Source: Asticcacaulis sp. AC460 (lineage in GTDB: Bacteria; Pseudomonadota; Alphaproteobacteria; Caulobacterales; Caulobacteraceae). Taken from it: a stretch of 64,000 nucleotides of DNA. A program made the translations under genes and the position numbers. The stretch is from assembly GCF_000495795.1 (NCBI RefSeq), contig NZ_AWGD01000021.1, positions 186,001 through 250,000 on the forward strand. The letters run 5' to 3'. Positions 41,886-51,102 of this stretch are shown here, one piece after another (position 1 is the first letter of the stretch; each line of letters starts with the position of its first letter). Under the pieces are notes generated by a model. It was not told where the DNA came from. It did not search any database and saw only the letters and a list, made by a program, of their open reading frames with translations.

Positions 41886-42287
41886 GTGACGCAACAGTTC
41901 GCTATCCGCCAGATTTACCTCAAGGACCTGTCGTTCCAGGCCCCGTCAGGCGCCGCCATCTTCACCCGGGAATGGCAGCCCGAAATCAAGGTCGACATCA
42001 AGGTGGCGCACGAGGCGTTGCAGGGCGGGTTGACCGAGGTGGTCTTGACCTTATCGGTCGTGGCGCGGAGTGGTGGCGGTACGGCCTTCATGATCGAGAT
42101 CATGCAGGCCGGTATTTTCCAGTTGGCGGGGTATACGCCGGCGCAACTGGACCGCGAACTGATGATCAAGTGTCCGACCATCCTGCTGCCTTATGCCCGA
42201 GAGTCGGTCGATACGGTGCTGATGAAAGGGCGCTTCCCGGCTCTGATCATCGATCCGATCGACTTCGAGGCCAATTACCGCGGGTAA
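41886..42287 (+). CDS. secB: SecB-like export chaperone, short form
   Basis: 133 residues from a GTG. Family marks are FAIRQIYLKDLSFQAPSGA, FTREWQPEIKVDIKVA, MQAGIFQLAGY, CPTILLPYARESVDTVLMKG and the end IDPIDFEANYRG. It stops just after the SecB core and lacks the acidic, zinc-binding C-terminal tail by which E. coli SecB binds SecA. Final gene of the sulfotransferase-hydroxylase run and followed by a repeat. Probably an additional, locus-dedicated SecB rather than the housekeeping copy; that is inference. Confidence 0.85.
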   Translation: MTQQFAIRQIYLKDLSFQAPSGAAIFTREWQPEIKVDIKVAHEALQGGLTEVVLTLSVVARSGGGTAFMIEIMQAGIFQLAGYTPAQLDRELMIKCPTILLPYARESVDTVLMKGRFPALIIDPIDFEANYRG

Positions 42288-42302
42288 GACGTTAAAATGA
42301 AA

Positions 42303-42414
42303 CGGAAGGGACAATTCCACTGACGGGAAGGCCCCTCCCACCGCTTCGCGGTCCCTTCGCTTGCGAAGCTGTACTTCGCTGGCGCTCACCCACGCAAGCG
42401 GGGCGGGAGATTCC
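42303..42414. repeat. Dispersed repeat family B, copy
   Basis: AATTCCACTGACGGGAAGGC, CCCTCCCACCGCTTCGCGGT and CAAGCGGGGCGGGAGA blocks, related to copies at 33401 and 35168, between the convergent secB-like and lolD genes. Confidence 0.75.
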
Positions 42415-42429
42415 AGCTATAATCTGTAC

Positions 42430-43170
42430 CTACAGCGCGGCGGGGGCGACCTCGACCAGCTTGCCGTCTTCCAGGCGCACGACGCGGTCCATGTGAGTGG
42501 CCAGTTGCAGGTTGTGCGTAGCGATCAGCGCGCCGACGCCCTGGGCCTTGATGATGGCTTTCAAGGCTTCGAAGACCTGTTGCGAGGTGCCCGGATCGAG
42601 GTTGCCCGTCGGCTCGTCGGCCAGGAGCAGCTTCGGCGCATTGGCCAGGGCGCGCGCCACGGCAACGCGCTGCTGTTCGCCGCCCGACAGTTGCGCCGGC
42701 AGGTGCTCCAGACGTCCGGCCAGGCCCAGGGCGGTCAGCAGTTCCGTCGCGCGCGCATCGGCGTCCCTTGCCGACCGGCCAAGTATCCGCTGCGGTATGG
42801 CGACATTGCCCAGCGCCGTATATTCCGCCAGCAGGTGGTGGAACTGATAGACGAAGCCGATCTTGTGCAGGCGCGCCTGGGTGCGGGCTTCGTCATTGGC
42901 TTTCGAAAAATCGCCGCCATCGATGCGCAGTTCTTCGACCACGGCGTGAGTCGCGGTCTTCTTTTTCGCGGCGCCTTCTTCGACAATCGCTTCGAGCAGC
43001 CCCACCGCATGCAGCAGGGACGACTTACCCGAGCCCGAGGGGCCGACCAGGCCGACCAGTTCGCCCGGCATGACGGTCAGGTCGACGCCTTTCAGCACCG
43101 TCAGTTTGCGGCCTTCGCCGACATCGTATTCGCGGTGCAGGCCTTTGAGGCTGAGAACAGGATTACTCAT
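42430..43170 (-). CDS. lolD: Lipoprotein-releasing ABC transporter ATP-binding protein
   Basis: 246 residues. Walker [22 protein letters not shown] signature [17 protein letters not shown] and Walker [14 protein letters not shown] are intact. It powers extraction of outer-membrane lipoproteins from the inner membrane. The start at 43170 overlaps the permease stop by 8 bases. Last gene of proS-lolC-lolD. Confidence 0.94.
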   Translation of the reverse strand: MSNPVLSLKGLHREYDVGEGRKLTVLKGVDLTVMPGELVGLVGPSGSGKSSLLHAVGLLEAIVEEGAAKKKTATHAVVEELRIDGGDFSKANDEARTQARLHKIGFVYQFHHLLAEYTALGNVAIPQRILGRSARDADARATELLTALGLAGRLEHLPAQLSGGEQQRVAVARALANAPKLLLADEPTGNLDPGTSQQVFEALKAIIKAQGVGALIATHNLQLATHMDRVVRLEDGKLVEVAPAAL

Positions 43171-44446
43171 AGCGCAGGGCCTCCACCGGTTCGAGCTTGG
43201 ATGCCCACAGGGCCGGGAACAGGGTGAAGATGCACGACGCCAGCAGGGAGGCGACGGCGACAAAGATCACTTCCGACAGTTCCATCTTGGCCGGTACATA
43301 ATCGAGGTAGTAGACCGAAGCCGGGAAGATATCGGTGCCGGTCAGCTTTTCCAGAAGCCATTGGATCTGGCGGATAAAGGTGCAGAACAGCACACCCAGG
43401 ACAAGGCCGGTGACCGTACCGGCGGCGCCGATAATCATGCCGGTCATCAGGAATATCCGTGACACGGCGGAACGTCCGACCCCCATGGTACGCAGGATGG
43501 CGATGTCGCGCGCCTTGTTCTTGACCAGCATGACCACGCCGGAAATGATGTTGAGCGTGGTGATCAGGACCACGATCGACAGGATGAAGCGCATGGCGTT
43601 GCGTTCCAGCTTCAGAGCACTCCAGGTGGCGGCGTTCTGGACCGTCCAGTCTTCGAACAAAGCGCCCTCCCCGGCCGCCTTGACGATGGCGGCGCGGTAT
43701 TTCTGGACTTCGTAGGGTTTGTCGACCTTGATTTCCAGCGCGTCCCATTCGTCCTCGCGGTCGAAGAACAGCTGGGCCTGCTGGAGCGGCATGTAGACGA
43801 AGCTCTGGTCGATCTGGCTGACGCCGCTGTGGAAGATACCGCCAACGATATAGATCTTGCGCAGGGGCGTCGAACCGAAGGAGGTCGAACGTCCCGGCGA
43901 GATCAGGGTGATTTCGTCACCCGGAAGCGCATTGACGGTGCGCGCCAGGCCATCGCCGATCAGCACGACATCACCACCATAGTCGCCGACGCCAAACTGG
44001 TCCATCGAACCGCCGGGCGCGATGGTGCCGGCAATAATCGGAGTGTTCTTCAGGTCTTCCGGCACCACGCCGCGCATGATGCCGCCGCCCGTCCGGCCGT
44101 GCGACGACTGGATAAGTCCCGGCGAGTCGACGAACGGGGACGCGCTGGTGACTCCCGGAACCTTTTTGAGCCGAGCGACCATCTCGTCGCGATGGGCGAA
44201 GTCGTCAATGGAACGGCCATAGATGTAGCCATGGCCGCCAAACGCCAGGACGCGGCTCATCAGTTCTTCGCGGAAGCCGTTCATGATCGACATGATGGCG
44301 ATCAGCGCGAACACCGCCGCGGCAATGCCGGCGAAGCTGATGATGGCAATGGTCGCGATGCCGCCGTCCTTGCGCTTGGTGCGCAGGTACTTCAACGACA
44401 GGTCGAATTCCCACGCCCGAAAGCGGAACAGCGACAGCAGGTTCAT
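43163..44446 (-). CDS. lolC: Lipoprotein-releasing ABC transporter permease (LolC/LolE family)
   Basis: 427 residues: one N-terminal membrane segment ([20 protein letters not shown]), a large periplasmic domain, then three C-terminal membrane segments ([20 protein letters not shown] and after). The FtsX-like permease pattern and [18 protein letters not shown] are typical. A single permease gene beside lolD suggests a homodimeric or LolF-type arrangement, as in many alphaproteobacteria. ATGA overlap with proS. Confidence 0.93.
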   Translation of the reverse strand: MNLLSLFRFRAWEFDLSLKYLRTKRKDGGIATIAIISFAGIAAAVFALIAIMSIMNGFREELMSRVLAFGGHGYIYGRSIDDFAHRDEMVARLKKVPGVTSASPFVDSPGLIQSSHGRTGGGIMRGVVPEDLKNTPIIAGTIAPGGSMDQFGVGDYGGDVVLIGDGLARTVNALPGDEITLISPGRSTSFGSTPLRKIYIVGGIFHSGVSQIDQSFVYMPLQQAQLFFDREDEWDALEIKVDKPYEVQKYRAAIVKAAGEGALFEDWTVQNAATWSALKLERNAMRFILSIVVLITTLNIISGVVMLVKNKARDIAILRTMGVGRSAVSRIFLMTGMIIGAAGTVTGLVLGVLFCTFIRQIQWLLEKLTGTDIFPASVYYLDYVPAKMELSEVIFVAVASLLASCIFTLFPALWASKLEPVEALRYE

Positions 44447-45762
44447 GCTTTGCCTTTGGTCAGTTGGGCCAGGACGTCATCGTACGGCGCCGTCTCCCGT
44501 TCGCCGGTAGCGCGGTTTTTCAGCTCGACCTTGCCTTCGGCCAGGCCCTTGGGCCCGATGATGAGCTGCCAAGGGATGCCGATCAGGTCCATGGAGGCGA
44601 ACTTGGCGCCGGGACGTTCGTCGGTGTCGTTGTACAGCACGTCGCGGCCGGCGGCGTTCAGGGCGGCATAGGCCTTTTCGCAGGCGGCGTCGCAGGCTTC
44701 GTCGCCCGGGCGCAGGTTGATCACGGCGACATCGAACGGCGCGACGCTTTCCGGCCAGATGATGCCCGCTTCGTCATGCGAGGCTTCGATGATGGCACCC
44801 AGCAGGCGCGAAACGCCGACGCCGTAGGAGCCCATATGGACGGTGACTTCGCCGTCGGGGCCGTTGACCGTGGCCTTCATCGGCTTGGAATATTTTTCGC
44901 CGAAATAGAAGATGTGGCCGACCTCGATGCCGCGCGCCGACAGTTGCTTGTCGTCGGGCACCTGATGGAAGGCGGCTTCGTCGTGCATTTCTTCGGTGGC
45001 GGCGTACAGCGCCGTGCGCTGGTCGACCAGGCCCTGCAGGTCGTTCCAGTCGACGTCGTGGCCGGGTGCCGGCATGTCGACCAGGTCCTTATGGCAGAAG
45101 ACGGCGCTTTCGCCGGTATCGGCCAGGATGATGAATTCGTGGCTGAGGTCGCCGCCGATCGGGCCGGTGTCGGCACGCATCGGCACGGCCTTCAGGCCCA
45201 TGCGCGAAAAGGTGTTGAGATAGGCGATGAACATGCGGTTATAGGCCTTACGGGCCGAGGCTTCATCGACATCGAAGGAATAGGCGTCCTTCATCAGGAA
45301 TTCGCGGCCGCGCATGACGCCGAAACGGGGGCGTTGTTCGTCGCGGAACTTCCACGAGATCTGATACAGGTTCAGCGGCAGGTCCTTGTAGGACTTGACG
45401 CTGGCACGGAAGACCTCAGTGACGGCTTCTTCGGCCGTGGGTCCGTACAGCAGGTCGCGGTCGTGGCGGTCCTTGATGCGCAGCATCTCCTGGCCGTAGT
45501 CTTCGTAGCGGCCGGATTCACGCCACAGATCGGCCAGTTGCAGGGTCGGCATCAGAAGCTGGATCGAGCCGGCGCGGGCCATTTCTTCCTCGACGATGCG
45601 TTCGACCTTGCGCAGGACCTTCAGGCCCAGCGGTAGCCAGGCATAGATGCCGGCCGCCTGCTGACGGATCATGCCGGTGCGCAGCATCAGGCGGTGCGAG
45701 ACGATCTGGGCCTCGGCGGGGTTTTCCTTGAGAAGCGGCAGGAAGAAGCGCGACAGGCGCAT
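44443..45762 (-). CDS. proS: Prolyl-tRNA synthetase
   Basis: 439 residues, the short alphaproteobacterial form without the editing INS domain. Class II motifs are seen: motif 1 region [19 protein letters not shown], motif 2 [20 protein letters not shown] with [12 protein letters not shown], and motif 3 [17 protein letters not shown]-terminal anticodon-binding domain follows. Heads the proS-lolC-lolD operon. The missing INS editing domain implies any Ala-tRNA-Pro clearance needs a separate protein. Confidence 0.96.
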   Translation of the reverse strand: MRLSRFFLPLLKENPAEAQIVSHRLMLRTGMIRQQAAGIYAWLPLGLKVLRKVERIVEEEMARAGSIQLLMPTLQLADLWRESGRYEDYGQEMLRIKDRHDRDLLYGPTAEEAVTEVFRASVKSYKDLPLNLYQISWKFRDEQRPRFGVMRGREFLMKDAYSFDVDEASARKAYNRMFIAYLNTFSRMGLKAVPMRADTGPIGGDLSHEFIILADTGESAVFCHKDLVDMPAPGHDVDWNDLQGLVDQRTALYAATEEMHDEAAFHQVPDDKQLSARGIEVGHIFYFGEKYSKPMKATVNGPDGEVTVHMGSYGVGVSRLLGAIIEASHDEAGIIWPESVAPFDVAVINLRPGDEACDAACEKAYAALNAAGRDVLYNDTDERPGAKFASMDLIGIPWQLIIGPKGLAEGKVELKNRATGERETAPYDDVLAQLTKGKA

Positions 45763-45887
45763 GGGCAGGGAATCCGTATGTTATGAAAGTGGCCGCAACC
45801 TAGAGAGATGCGCCCAGCTTAGCAAAGACAAAATTACGGCGGCAGCGTGTCATTCTTCGGCTCTGGCGCCGGCGGGTAAGAAAGTAA

Positions 45888-45996
45888 GAAACCCCACCAC
45901 CACATCTCACTCGCTACCATCCTCGGTCTTCGACCTCGGATATCCGCTCGCTCGTGCGGTCCCCCTCCCCGACAAGCGGGGAGGAACAAGAAAACA
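45888..45996. repeat. Dispersed repeat family C, copy 2
   Basis: ACCCCACCACCACATCTCAC at the left and CTCCCCGACAAGCGGGGAGG at the right, as at 9295-9417. Lies in the 260-base gene-free gap upstream of proS. Confidence 0.65.
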
Positions 45997-46022
45997 CGGT
46001 CCAATACTGGTGGCGTGGCGTC

Positions 46023-46448
46023 TCAGGTTGCGCTTGTGGCGGCGAGGCCGGAGCAGATGGCAGCTTCTAGAACAGCCAAGTCGATGTCGGCGAGACGTTT
46101 GAACTTGATGCAATATCCGGTCACGGTCGCCTTGCCGAGTTCGGTTCCGTAGGTCCGGGCCAGGTACGTCTTGTCGTCGATGCCCAGAATATAGACGGAG
46201 ATTCCGGTCGTGTTCGCGCTTATGCCGATCTGGTAGAATTCGCGGGCGCTGCCGTCGGCATAGGTCGTCGTGCGTGTTCCGTAACCTATGTTGGGGTTGG
46301 AAACGATCTTGCCGTCGTCATTTTTGCCGTCCAGGAACCAGAGCTTGCAGTCCGGCATGATCTGCAGAATCCTGTGGTGTAAAGCCTGCATGTCACCACG
46401 CTTGGCTTCAGGCTGGCTGGCAATATAGGTTTCGATCTGGTCTTGCAC
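46023..46448 (-). CDS. DUF1801 (YdhG-like) family protein
   Basis: 141 residues from a GTG. The pattern YIASQPEAKRGDMQALHHRI and KLWFLDGKNDDGKIVSNPNI with GYGTRTTTYADGSAREFYQI matches the DUF1801/YdhG fold; function unknown. Three bases downstream of the DUF1467 gene, so it may be at the end of the argC transcript. No signal or membrane segment. Confidence 0.75.
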   Translation of the reverse strand: MQDQIETYIASQPEAKRGDMQALHHRILQIMPDCKLWFLDGKNDDGKIVSNPNIGYGTRTTTYADGSAREFYQIGISANTTGISVYILGIDDKTYLARTYGTELGKATVTGYCIKFKRLADIDLAVLEAAICSGLAATSAT

Positions 46449-46451
46449 GTT

Positions 46452-46715
46452 TCACCCGCCGGTGCCTGGCAGGTCGAGGTGGAAGATCACGCTCAGGGCA
46501 AGAACCACCACCCACACGACGGCAGCGACGATGCTGTTCAGCTTGGCCTTCTGCTTCAGGTTCAGTTTGACCGGGGCGCCCGGGTCGTTACCCTTGATGA
46601 CTTCGACGCCGGCTTCATGGTGGCTGGGGTTGCCGCCGATCGGCAGAACCACGAACAAAGTGATCCACCAGATCATGATGTAAAAAGCGATCCAGGTGAC
46701 GACGACGGTGATCAT
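46452..46715 (-). CDS. DUF1467 membrane protein
   Basis: 87 residues, two membrane segments (VTWIAFYIMIWWITLFVVLP and the segment near SIVAAVVWVVVLALSVIF) flanking a polar loop with GNDPGAPVKLNLKQKAKLNS. This small two-helix family is common in alphaproteobacteria, often beside other housekeeping genes; function unknown. Lies 13 bases after argC. Confidence 0.8.
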   Translation of the reverse strand: MITVVVTWIAFYIMIWWITLFVVLPIGGNPSHHEAGVEVIKGNDPGAPVKLNLKQKAKLNSIVAAVVWVVVLALSVIFHLDLPGTGG

Positions 46716-46728
46716 GTACAGTGCTTTC

Positions 46729-47667
46729 TCAGCTCAGGCCCAGGGCTTCGTCCACGCCTAATACCAGATTGAGGTTTTGTACAGCCGCGCCGGATGCGCC
46801 CTTGCCCAGATTGTCCAAAACCGCCACCAGGCGCGCCTGTTGTCCGGCTTCGTCGCCGAAGACGTGGATCAGAAGCTGGTTGGTGCCGTTCAGCATTTCC
46901 GGTTGGAGTTGTTTGGTGGATTGCGACTGTTCGAGCGGCGCGACCGTGACGAAGCGTTCGCCGTCATAGGCGGCGCTCAGGATTTCGTGCAGTTGCTCGA
47001 CGCTGGGCTCGTCCGGCAGGGCCCACAGTTGCAACGGCACCTCGACGATCATGCCCTGGGCGTAGCGGCCGACCGCCGGCGCGAACAAAGGCGGTGATTC
47101 CAGCCCGCCGAACCGGGTCATTTCCGGCAGGTGCTTATGGCCCAGCTCGGTCTTGTAGATGCGGTAACTGTCGTTGGTGCCGCCCTGTTCGAACTCGGCG
47201 ATCATCGACTTGCCGCCGCCGGAATAGCCCGACACCGCGTTGCAGTAGACCGGCCAGAAGGGCGGGATGACGCCGACATCGCTCAGCGGCCGCACCAGGG
47301 CGATGAAGCCCGTGGCATAGCAGCCGGGGTTGCTGATGCGTTTCGAGGCGCGGATGGCGTCGCGCTGGGTTTCGGCCATTTCGGCAAAGCCGTAGGTCCA
47401 GTCTTCGGCGACGCGATGGGCCGTCGAGGCGTCGATGACCGCCGTGTCCGGGTTGTCGATCAGGGCGACGGCTTCCTTGGCCGCCTCGTCCGGCAGGCAC
47501 AGGATGACGACGTCGGCGCCGTTCAGGGCTTCGCGACGGGCGTCCAGGTCCTTGCGGCGGTCATCCGGCAGGCGGATGAAGTCGAGGTCGCTGCGGCCTT
47601 CCAGCCGTTCGCGGATCTGCAAACCGGTTGTGCCGGCTTCGCCGTCGATGAAAACCTTTTTGGACAT
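46729..47667 (-). CDS. argC: N-acetyl-gamma-glutamyl-phosphate reductase
   Basis: 312 residues, the short type-2 form. NADP-binding start KVFIDGEAGTTGLQIRERLE, active-site Cys in RISNPGCYATGFIAL, and YSGGGKSMIAEFEQ. Third step of arginine synthesis. The ATG at 47667 fits the family start; the open frame to 47832 passes through palindromic DNA and is rejected. Lies downstream of rplM-rpsI as in other Caulobacterales. Confidence 0.95.
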   Translation of the reverse strand: MSKKVFIDGEAGTTGLQIRERLEGRSDLDFIRLPDDRRKDLDARREALNGADVVILCLPDEAAKEAVALIDNPDTAVIDASTAHRVAEDWTYGFAEMAETQRDAIRASKRISNPGCYATGFIALVRPLSDVGVIPPFWPVYCNAVSGYSGGGKSMIAEFEQGGTNDSYRIYKTELGHKHLPEMTRFGGLESPPLFAPAVGRYAQGMIVEVPLQLWALPDEPSVEQLHEILSAAYDGERFVTVAPLEQSQSTKQLQPEMLNGTNQLLIHVFGDEAGQQARLVAVLDNLGKGASGAAVQNLNLVLGVDEALGLS

Positions 47668-47694
47668 GGAATGAACTCCCGTACTGCGTGGTCT

Positions 47695-47795
47695 AGAGCG
47701 CGTCTCGATCCGGAAGAATCGGATCGGCGCTCTAGGCTTTTGTTCTAACGCGCATCTTAATCCGAAAAGTGCGTAACACTTTTCGGGATGCGCTC
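47695..47795. repeat. Tandem pair of imperfect palindromes upstream of argC
   Basis: Two hairpins in a row: AGAGCGC..CGATCCG / CGGATCG..GCGCTCT (47695-47735) and GCGCATC..TCCGAAAAGTG / CACTTTTCGG..GATGCGC (47750-47793). The second motif type, GAGCGCATCCCGAAAAGTG, recurs widely in alphaproteobacterial intergenic DNA (from general knowledge). Confidence 0.65.
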
Positions 47796-47885
47796 TAAGA
47801 GGCCCCCTCCGTCTCGACGCGCATCGGCCCATAAGGGGCCTCGCTTGCTCGCCACCTCCCCATTGCCATGGGGAGGAGAAGGAAC

Positions 47886-47918
47886 GAAAAAAGCGCTTCG
47901 GTTGCCCGAAGCGCTTTC
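47886..47918 (-). terminator. Terminator after rpsI
   Basis: On the minus strand AAAGCGCTTCGG and CCGAAGCGCTTT pair across a short loop and are followed by a T-run (TTTTTTC). It closes the rplM-rpsI operon. Confidence 0.88.
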
Positions 47919-47942
47919 TGCATGAGTAGAAAACCCGTGCGA

Positions 47943-48422
47943 TTAACGCTTCGAGAACTGGAAGGAACGGCGAGCCTTGGCGCGGCCGTACTTCTTGCGC
48001 TCGACGACGCGCGAGTCGCGCGTCAGGAAACCAGCGGCCTTCAGCGCCGGGCGCAGGCCCGGTTCGAAGTAGGTCAGGGCCTTGGACAGGCCGTGACGGA
48101 TGGCGCCGGCCTGACCCGACAGACCCGAACCCTGGACCGAAACGATCACGTCGAACTGCGTCGCGCGGTCGGTCAGGTTCAGCGGCTGGGCGATCATCAT
48201 GCGCAGAACCGGACGAGCGAAGTAAACTTCCTGCTCACGGTCGTTGATGATCCACTTGCCGGAACCCGGCTTGATCCAGACGCGGGCAATGGCGTTCTTG
48301 CGCTTGCCGGTGGCATAGGCGCGGCCGTACTTGTCCAGCTGTTGCGTGCGTTCGACAGGAGCCGCGGCCATGGCCGTCGGCGACAAAGCGGCGAGCGCTT
48401 CCAAACCTTGAGTTTCGACCAT
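47943..48422 (-). CDS. rpsI: 30S ribosomal protein S9
   Basis: 159 residues. [18 protein letters not shown] is the S9 signature region, and the C-terminal [17 protein letters not shown] ends in the basic tail that reaches the decoding site. An Ala-rich N-terminal extension is common in this class. Two bases separate it from rplM. Confidence 0.97.
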   Translation of the reverse strand: MVETQGLEALAALSPTAMAAAPVERTQQLDKYGRAYATGKRKNAIARVWIKPGSGKWIINDREQEVYFARPVLRMMIAQPLNLTDRATQFDVIVSVQGSGLSGQAGAIRHGLSKALTYFEPGLRPALKAAGFLTRDSRVVERKKYGRAKARRSFQFSKR

Positions 48423-48424
48423 GA

Positions 48425-48898
48425 TCAGACGCTCCGGACGTTCTTGCGGCTCAGGGCCTTGAAGTCGATGACTTCCGGGTTCTGGGCTTCGTGGGGGTGG
48501 GTGTTGCCGGCATAGATGCGCAGCTGGGTCATTTGCTTGCGGGCGAGCGGGCTTTCCTTGGGCAGCATGCGCTCAACAGCCTTGGTCAGGACGCGTTCCG
48601 GGTACTTGCCCGACAGCAGCTGGCCCAGGGTGCGTTGCTTGACGCCACCCGGGTGGCCGGTGTGCCAGTAGAAGATCTCGTTATGCTTCTTGCCGGTCAG
48701 GTGGACCTTCTCGGCGTTGATGACGATGATATTGTCGCCGGAATCAACGTTCGGGGTATAGGTCGGCAGATGCTTGCCGCGAAGACGCATGGCGATGAAA
48801 GCCGCCAGACGGCCGACAACGGCGTCCTCAGCGTCGATCACGATCCACTTCTTCTCGACATCGGCGGGCTTCAGCGCCGCGGTGGTCGAAGTCAACAT
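48425..48898 (-). CDS. rplM: 50S ribosomal protein L13
   Basis: 157 residues with [38 protein letters not shown] and [20 protein letters not shown], all L13 marks. First gene of rplM-rpsI. Confidence 0.97.
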   Translation of the reverse strand: MLTSTTAALKPADVEKKWIVIDAEDAVVGRLAAFIAMRLRGKHLPTYTPNVDSGDNIIVINAEKVHLTGKKHNEIFYWHTGHPGGVKQRTLGQLLSGKYPERVLTKAVERMLPKESPLARKQMTQLRIYAGNTHPHEAQNPEVIDFKALSRKNVRSV

Positions 48899-49149
48899 GG
48901 GGTGTAGTCCTGTGGTTGCGCGCCTGATAAGGAAAGGCGCGATTTAAGGTGGGCTGCGTTTACAGGAGGGGGATGTGTGTGTCAATGCACTAATTTTCGG
49001 AAACATACGTCAATCCATTTGTTTTTGTTGAGAAATTTGGCAAAGGTAATAAATTACCGCATCGATTTGTCGCAAATATTTCTCTTTTATATCCGGCGGA
49101 AGTCGGGCAATGACCCGTTTCAGGACCAAAGCTGTTCCGGAGTTGCCTC

Positions 49150-50577
49150 ATGTCCCTGTCCCGCCGCACCCTGATCGGCAGCGCTGCCGCCGCCACGTCC
49201 CTGGCCTTTGCCGGGCTTGGATCACGGGCCAGGGCCGAACGGGTCGTGCCCAATACGGACCCCGGCTATGTCAACGAGGTCGCGGCCTATGGCCCGCTGG
49301 TCGAGGATCCGAACAGGCTGATCAACCTGCCCAAGGGTTTCACGTACAAGATCGTTTCGCGCAAGGGCGAGATGATGGACGACGGTTTCTTCGTCCCGGC
49401 CAAGCACGATGGCATGGCGGCCTTTGCCCATACCAGCCCCGATAAGGTCGTGCTGGTGCGCAACCATGAGAACGGCATCAAGGCGCGCGAGGCCGGACCG
49501 CTGGGGCCTAAGGGCGAACTGATCGGCAAGCTGGACAAGGCGCGCGTCTACGACTTTGATGACAGCGGCTTCCCCCTGACCGGCGGGACGACGACCCTGA
49601 TCTACAATACCCGCACCCAGCAATTGGAGCAGCACTTCCTGTCGCTCATCGGGACCACGACCAACTGCGCCGGCGGTTCGACGCCCTGGGGTTCGTGGCT
49701 CACCTGCGAAGAGAATACCGCGCGTCCGGGCATGGGCGTGAAGAAGGACCACGGCTATATTTTCGAGGTGCCGTCGGGCTATAAGGGCCTGGCCGCGCCG
49801 ATCCCGATCAAGGCCATGGGCCGGTTCAAGCGTGAAGCCGCCGCCATCGATCCGCGTAGCGGCGTGGTCTACATGACCGAGGATATGGGCGACGGCGTGC
49901 TGTACCGCTACCTGCCCAACGACAAGCGTTACCTGCATTCGGGTGGGCGGCTGCAGGCACTGATGATCCTGGACTCGCCCGGCGCCGATACCAGCAACGG
50001 CCCGGCCGTGCTGTGGAACCAGGGAGACAGCTTCAAGGTGGCCTGGGTCGACCTGGTCGATCCGGAAAGCCCGGACGACAGCCTGCGACTGCAGGGCCGT
50101 CAAAAGGGCGCGGCTATCTTTGCGCGTGGCGAAGGCATCCATTGGGGCAATGGCGAGCTGTTCTTTGCCTGCACCTCAGGTGGCCACAAGGAGTACGGCC
50201 AGATCATGCGTTACGTGCCAAGCCCGTATGAAGGTACGGCGGATGAAAAGAACCAGCCCGGCCGGCTGGAGCTGTTCATCGAGTCGAGCGACCTGCGCGT
50301 GATGGACTATGCCGACAACCTGACGACGGCGCCGTGGGGCCATCTCTATGTCTGCGAGGACCGCTATTCAGACGTGTTGGTCAACCATCTCCGGATCGTG
50401 ACGCCGCAGGGCCGGGTCGCGACCTTTGCCGCCAATGCCAGCGGCGGATCGGAATGGGCCGGGGTGACGTTTTCGCCGGACGGTTCGACCCTGTTCGCCA
50501 ATCTGCAGGACCAGGGCTGGACCGTGGCCATCACCGGGCCGTGGGGCGCGTTCAGCGATCTGCCGGTTCAGGGGTAG
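49150..50577 (+). CDS. PhoX-family (DUF839) phosphatase-like protein
   Basis: 475 residues with a twin-arginine signal (SLSRRTLIGSAAAATSLAFA), so exported folded. The beta-propeller PhoX pattern is visible in FFVPAKHDGMAAFAH, LVRNHENG, TPWGSWLTCEENTARPG and GRFKREAAAIDPRSGVVYMT EDMGDG, including the Glu-rich metal ligands. PhoX proteins are calcium/iron alkaline phosphatases. No clear Pho box is seen upstream. Single gene between rplM and a repeat region. The activity is inferred from the family. Confidence 0.82.
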   Translation: MSLSRRTLIGSAAAATSLAFAGLGSRARAERVVPNTDPGYVNEVAAYGPLVEDPNRLINLPKGFTYKIVSRKGEMMDDGFFVPAKHDGMAAFAHTSPDKVVLVRNHENGIKAREAGPLGPKGELIGKLDKARVYDFDDSGFPLTGGTTTLIYNTRTQQLEQHFLSLIGTTTNCAGGSTPWGSWLTCEENTARPGMGVKKDHGYIFEVPSGYKGLAAPIPIKAMGRFKREAAAIDPRSGVVYMTEDMGDGVLYRYLPNDKRYLHSGGRLQALMILDSPGADTSNGPAVLWNQGDSFKVAWVDLVDPESPDDSLRLQGRQKGAAIFARGEGIHWGNGELFFACTSGGHKEYGQIMRYVPSPYEGTADEKNQPGRLELFIESSDLRVMDYADNLTTAPWGHLYVCEDRYSDVLVNHLRIVTPQGRVATFAANASGGSEWAGVTFSPDGSTLFANLQDQGWTVAITGPWGAFSDLPVQG

Positions 50578-51102
50578 GACTGCGTGCTGCGGTTACCTTT
50601 CCACAATTCTTGACCGTATTTGCTTTTTTCCAACGATGGTAGTCCGTCGAGGTCGATGGATTTTGACCACGGAAGTCACGGAACGAAGAGGAAAGACACG
50701 GAATTCAGGACGGCCGATCCTCCGCGCGAAGCGCTTTATTTGACATTGCTTCAGGTGACGCTCAGTCCGTCCAGCAACCGGAATTCCGTGAGTTCCGTGC
50801 GCGCCGCCACAGGCGGCGTTTCAGTGTTTTTCGTGTTCCTCTTAAAAGCCTCCGGTTTGTCTGAAGCGTTCAAGAGGAACACGGAACACACGGAGGCCGC
50901 TGCGCGGCGACACTGAAAACACGGAATTCAGGATGCTCCGACACATGTGCGTCGTATCTTGCCCAAGCCAGGAAGGCGCTTCGCGCGGGCGTTTCGGCTA
51001 CTGGAATTCAGTGCCTTTTCGTGTCGCCGCGCAGCGGCGTTTCCGCGCCTTCCGTGGTTTGATTCTACCGGCTTTGGACGAGAGAGCGCACCGTATTCCC
51101 GA
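50578..51102. repeat. Cluster of repeat family D copies
   Basis: No gene. CACGGAAGTCACGGAA (50664 onward), the inverse GGAATTCCGTGAGTTCCGTG (about 50780), GAACACGGAACACACGGAGG with GCCGCTGCGCGGCGACACTG (about 50876-50914), and a further inverse copy (50998-51058). They alternate in direction, so long hairpins are possible. The same family occurs at 61610-62035. Confidence 0.75.

Noticed and set aside
47668-47832. Upstream extension of argC
   Set aside because: Reads through palindromic intergenic DNA; the family start is at 47667.
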